The notes under the pieces: model-generated
Database searches by the model: none
What the model was told of the DNA's origin: nothing
Seen by the model: only the letters and a program-made list of their open reading frames with translations
Origin: JABDLF01 sp041609715
GTDB taxonomy: Bacteria > Pseudomonadota > Gammaproteobacteria > Steroidobacterales > JABDLF01
Reading direction: 5' to 3'
Assembly: GCA_041609715.1 (NCBI GenBank)
Contig: JBFIQI010000050.1
Coordinates: 1 to 15,278, forward strand
DNA length: 15,278 nt
Translations under genes and position numbers: made by a program
Part shown: positions 12,212 through 15,278 of the stretch, one piece after another
Layout: every line of letters starts with the position of its first letter
How positions within the stretch are numbered: position 1 is the stretch's first letter

Positions 12212-14488
12212 TTAAGCTGCAAGCAACCGCAGCGCGGCTTCAAGGGCCTGCTGGTCTGAGGGCAGCACCAGGTTGGCAGCGGCGCCCAGCGGGATATAGG
12301 TATCTTCACCGGTAACGCGGGCCTTGGGCCTGTCAACGCCGGCTTCATCCAGGGCAGTGAAAACCTCCTCCGAGATTCCGCCGGTTTTGCGGCCCTCGTC
12401 CAGCACCAGCACTTTGGCGCAAGCCTGCGCGTGTACGGCAATCGCCGCCGTGTTGAGCGGCTTGAGCCAGCGCAAATCGAGCACCCGGGTCCTGGCCTGG
12501 TGTTGCTGCTTTAAAGCATGCGCAGTGCGCAGCGCCATGGGCACACCGTTGCCGTAGGTGATGATCAGCAAGTCCGTGGCCTTCGGTGCATAAATTCGAG
12601 GCTCGCCCAGGGGCACAAACTGCTCAGGCCCGGGATATTTGAACAGCCACTTGCCGTCTTTGGGCGCGTGCAGATCCTTGAGCATGTAAAGCGCGATAGG
12701 CTCGAGGAAGGCCACGACCCGGCCGCAGGCTTTCGCCAGTGCGGCGGCGGTGCGCAACATCATGGCGGCATCATCACCGCGGCTGGGGCAGGCGATGATC
12801 AGCCCGGGGATATCCCGCAGGGCGGTAATGGAATTGTCATTGTGAAAGTGACCGCCAAAGCCCTTCTGGTAACCCAGCGAGGCGATGCGCACCACCATGG
12901 GATTGGCGAACTGGGCATTGGAAAAGTATTGCAGCGAACAGGCTTCGCCGCGCAACTGGTCGCAGGCATTGTGGAAATATGCCAGGTACTGGATTTCCGG
13001 AAACGGCAACATCCCCATAAGCCCGGCGCCCTGGGCCAGGCCCAGGATGGTGGTTTCGTCAAGCAGCGTATTGAAGACGCGCGTGCCCTTGAAAGCCCGG
13101 GCGAGCCCGGTGGTGACCGTGTACACGCCGCCCTTCTGTGCCACGTCTTCGCCAAACAGCGTTGCCTCGGGGTACTTGATCATCAGATCGTGCAGGGCGC
13201 GGTTAATCTGGATCGACAAATGTCTTGGTGCTGCGTTTTCCGGCAAACGATCGGCACCGCCAAAAATTCTGCTGCGTTCATCGGCGTCTGCGCTGCGCTG
13301 CGCTTCTGCGGCGACCGCCGCCTCATCCAGCGGGGCCAGCGGCAGCATGATCTGGTCGGTCGTTTGCAGGCGTGGGCGCTGGCCGGCAGCCGCGGCCGCT
13401 TGCCGCACTTCACCGCGAATGCGCTCGTAGAGTTCCCGAATTTCTGGGGCTGTCAGGATACCGGCCTCGATGGCAGTTTCCGCCGAGACCAGCAGCGGGT
13501 CGCAGGCTTCCGCTGCCTCCACTTCGCGGAGCTTCATATAATCCGTTTCCACGTCGGTACCCGCATGTCCCAGCAGGCGTTTGACGCGCAAGTGCAAAAA
13601 CACGGGCAACCGTTTTTGCCGACAGGTTTCGATGGCTTCGCGCGCCACATTCCAGGTATCGACAACATCCAGCCCGTCGGCCTTGAAGTAGGCGAGGTTG
13701 TTTCTGGCCGCGAAGCTGCTTTCGATCCAGCCGCCGGGAGTTTTCACGGAGATACCCAGTCCGTTGTCTTCGCAAACAAACAGGATGGGCACCGGCAGTT
13801 TCTGAAACGCCGACCACTGCGCTGCATTGAAGGCTCCGGCGGCCGCGGAGTGATTGGCACTGGCATCGCCAAAACTGCAGATTACGATGCTGTCTGCGGG
13901 CACCGGCAACTCGAGACCAAGGCGCCTGGCCTGTTCGATGGCGAGCGCGCAACCCACGGCCTTGGGCAGGTGGCTGGCGATTGTGGATGTCTGGGGAGGT
14001 ACCCATAAGCGCCGGCTGCCCCACACCTTGTGGCGGCCCCCGGAAATCGGATCCTCGCTGCTGGCCGCCAGCGACAAGGCGGTGTCCCGGATCGGATCGA
14101 CCTCGGGATCCTTGAAGCCCCGCGCCATCATGAAGCCGCCGCTGCGGTAGTGCAGAAAAGCCGGATCGGTGATCCGGCTCAGGTGGCCAATGACCGCATT
14201 GCCTTCGTGGCCGGCACTGCCGATCGTGTAAAAGCCCTCGTTACGCGCCCGCATTTCCCGGGCCACCAGGTCAAGGTGCCGGGAACTCATCTGGGCCTCG
14301 AATATCCGCAGGAAATCAGCGCGCCCAAGATCGCTGTTCGGACTGACGCGATCTCCCCCACCCTGAGTGTGAGGCGATGCTGCGGTCCAGTCCTTTAAAA
14401 AATCGAGGAAATTCCGGTCGACGATCTCGGCGCGGTTGACAGCGCGGGTGCCGGCCTTGGCCAGTGCCGCTTCAGAAGGCGTTGACAC
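12212..14488 (-). CDS. 2-oxoacid dehydrogenase E1 component, fused alpha and beta subunits
   Basis: The 758-residue protein joins the two E1 subunits of a branched-chain-type (2-oxoisovalerate-like) 2-oxoacid dehydrogenase, which uses thiamine diphosphate to decarboxylate a 2-oxoacid and pass the acyl group to E2 lipoate. The alpha half (about 55-365) has FYTIGSAGHEGNAVIG, the substrate-entry segment HYRSGG, and the thiamine diphosphate motif starting GDA at 207-209 and ending EDN at 240-242, plus the HAGTD...DY loop at 308-317. A linker (about 366-420) leads to the beta half (421-758): LFGEDVAQKGGVY, the catalytic-type Glu478 in LDETTILGLAQGAGL, and the transketolase C-terminal domain with ITYGNG and LDLRWLKPL. 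The usual GDG is GDA here, which I recall as normal in fused E1 proteins. The GTG start overlaps the preceding acyl-CoA dehydrogenase by 17 bases, implying translational coupling. E2 and E3 are not in the window. Confidence 0.9.
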   Translation of the reverse strand: MSTPSEAALAKAGTRAVNRAEIVDRNFLDFLKDWTAASPHTQGGGDRVSPNSDLGRADFLRIFEAQMSSRHLDLVAREMRARNEGFYTIGSAGHEGNAVIGHLSRITDPAFLHYRSGGFMMARGFKDPEVDPIRDTALSLAASSEDPISGGRHKVWGSRRLWVPPQTSTIASHLPKAVGCALAIEQARRLGLELPVPADSIVICSFGDASANHSAAAGAFNAAQWSAFQKLPVPILFVCEDNGLGISVKTPGGWIESSFAARNNLAYFKADGLDVVDTWNVAREAIETCRQKRLPVFLHLRVKRLLGHAGTDVETDYMKLREVEAAEACDPLLVSAETAIEAGILTAPEIRELYERIRGEVRQAAAAAGQRPRLQTTDQIMLPLAPLDEAAVAAEAQRSADADERSRIFGGADRLPENAAPRHLSIQINRALHDLMIKYPEATLFGEDVAQKGGVYTVTTGLARAFKGTRVFNTLLDETTILGLAQGAGLMGMLPFPEIQYLAYFHNACDQLRGEACSLQYFSNAQFANPMVVRIASLGYQKGFGGHFHNDNSITALRDIPGLIIACPSRGDDAAMMLRTAAALAKACGRVVAFLEPIALYMLKDLHAPKDGKWLFKYPGPEQFVPLGEPRIYAPKATDLLIITYGNGVPMALRTAHALKQQHQARTRVLDLRWLKPLNTAAIAVHAQACAKVLVLDEGRKTGGISEEVFTALDEAGVDRPKARVTGEDTYIPLGAAANLVLPSDQQALEAALRLLAA

Positions 14489-15278
14489 CGGTCAGCTCTT
14501 TGCCGATGACCAGTTCGTGTACGGTCTCGGTGCCTTCGTAGGTAATAACGCTTTCGAGGTTCAGCATATGACGCACCGGACAGTACTCGGCGCTGATGCC
14601 GGACCCACCGAGAAGGTCGCGGGCGTCGCGGGCCACGTCCAGGGCCATGCGGCAGTTGTTCCATTTGGCCAGCGATACCTGGGCAGGCGTGAACGTGCCG
14701 GCGTCTTTCATGCGACCCAGGCGCAGCGACAACAGCTGCGCCGTGGTAATGCCGCGAGCCATTTCGGCGAGGCGGATCTGTACGGTCTGGGTCCGATTGA
14801 CAGGACGACCGAACAGGACCCGGCTCTCGGTATAGTCCAGCGCTTCCTGCAGGCAGGCCTGGGCTGCGCCGATGACCCCCCAGGTAATGCCATAGCGAGC
14901 CTGGGTCAGGCAGCTCAGCGGACCCTTGAGACCTTTTACCCCGGGCAGCATGCTGGCGGCCGGCACTCGTACGTTGTCGAGGAACAGCGCCGAGGTCACC
15001 GAAGCCCGCAAGGAGAACTTGTTCTCGATTTCCTGGGCGGTATATCCGGGCATGTCTTTTTCCACCAGGAAACCGCGGATGCCCTCGTCGGTTTCGGCCC
15101 ATACCAGGGCGACGTCCGCCAGATTGCCGTTGGTGATCCACATTTTGGATCCGTTCAGGATCCAGTCATCACCATCGCGCCGGGCGCGGGTTTTCATATT
15201 GGCAGGATCCGATCCGCCGTGGGGCTCGGTCAGCCCGAAGCAGCCGATGGCCTCACCCCTGGCCATGGCCGGCAGCCA
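14472..15278 (-). CDS. Acyl-CoA dehydrogenase, glutaryl-CoA dehydrogenase-like (5' end outside window)
   Basis: The frame is open to the window edge, and the residues before the internal Met at 15266 (WLPA) continue the family alignment, so the N-terminal part, roughly a third, is missing. About 268 residues are visible. The sequence follows human glutaryl-CoA dehydrogenase, as remembered, almost without gaps: GCFGLTEPHGGSDPANM, LNGSKMWITNG (FAD-binding middle domain), IRGFLVEK, KFSLRAS, ARYGITWGVIGA, LFGRPVNRTQ, NNCRMALDVARDARDLLGG, ISAEY, and TYEGTETVHELVIGKELTG, whose Glu is the catalytic base. The enzyme oxidises an acyl-CoA, and in the glutaryl-CoA case also decarboxylates it to crotonyl-CoA in lysine and tryptophan breakdown. 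The Arg that recognises the glutaryl carboxylate would lie in the missing part, so specificity is not proven. It is first in a pair with the fused E1 gene. Confidence 0.88.
   Translation of the reverse strand, partial: WLPAMARGEAIGCFGLTEPHGGSDPANMKTRARRDGDDWILNGSKMWITNGNLADVALVWAETDEGIRGFLVEKDMPGYTAQEIENKFSLRASVTSALFLDNVRVPAASMLPGVKGLKGPLSCLTQARYGITWGVIGAAQACLQEALDYTESRVLFGRPVNRTQTVQIRLAEMARGITTAQLLSLRLGRMKDAGTFTPAQVSLAKWNNCRMALDVARDARDLLGGSGISAEYCPVRHMLNLESVITYEGTETVHELVIGKELTGVNAF

Noticed and set aside
12518..14008. A 496-codon open frame on the + strand opposite the E1 gene
   Set aside because: It lies wholly antisense to a clear E1 gene, has no family-like sequence, and such long shadows are usual in GC-rich DNA.

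Overview
The window is about 15.3 kb of GC-rich, gene-dense bacterial chromosome. It looks like a marine-type gammaproteobacterium: the GreB and DinF proteins are close in sequence to the E. coli proteins as I remember them, and the cell envelope is Gram-negative (two lipoproteins). The exact lineage (for example Halieaceae- or Woeseiaceae-like) is a guess. No rRNA, tRNA, CRISPR array, insertion sequence, phage or plasmid gene is visible. Both window edges cut through genes.

Left part (1-3993, all + strand): a DUF3291 protein cut by the left edge, a class-B type HAD acid phosphatase lipoprotein of the e(P4) family, a 2OG-Fe(II) oxygenase-like protein that has lost its iron ligands but carries a SecA-type zinc motif, the transcript-cleavage factor GreB, a YjdF/DUF2238 membrane protein, and a SlyD/SlpA-type FKBP prolyl isomerase. 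The genes from the phosphatase to greB are tightly packed (gaps of 4 and 7 bases).

Middle (4056-6295): a DinF-type MATE exporter on the - strand, divergent from an unrecognised conserved-looking membrane protein on the + strand. Two + strand genes in the window (yjdF-like and this membrane protein) show a -10-like hexamer exactly 7 bases before the ATG and no Shine-Dalgarno sequence, which suggests leaderless transcripts.

Right part (6310-12211, - strand): two consecutive secreted or outer-membrane beta-propeller proteins. The first in transcription order is a lipoprotein built from seven repeats of about 64 residues. The second is a 1256-residue secreted multidomain protein with five Asp-boxes, an FN3 domain, two cadherin-like domains and thrombospondin type-3 calcium repeats, ending in a clear intrinsic terminator. 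Each gene has its own long leader, and each leader begins with a copy of a shared 34-bp element (26 of 34 positions identical) made of two G/C-armed dyads. This looks like a shared operator for a common regulator and is the most novel-looking signal here.

Right edge (12212-15278, - strand): a fused alpha-beta E1 component of a branched-chain-type 2-oxoacid dehydrogenase, overlapping by 17 bases the end of a glutaryl-CoA-dehydrogenase-like acyl-CoA dehydrogenase that runs off the window. This is a catabolic operon for CoA-linked acids.
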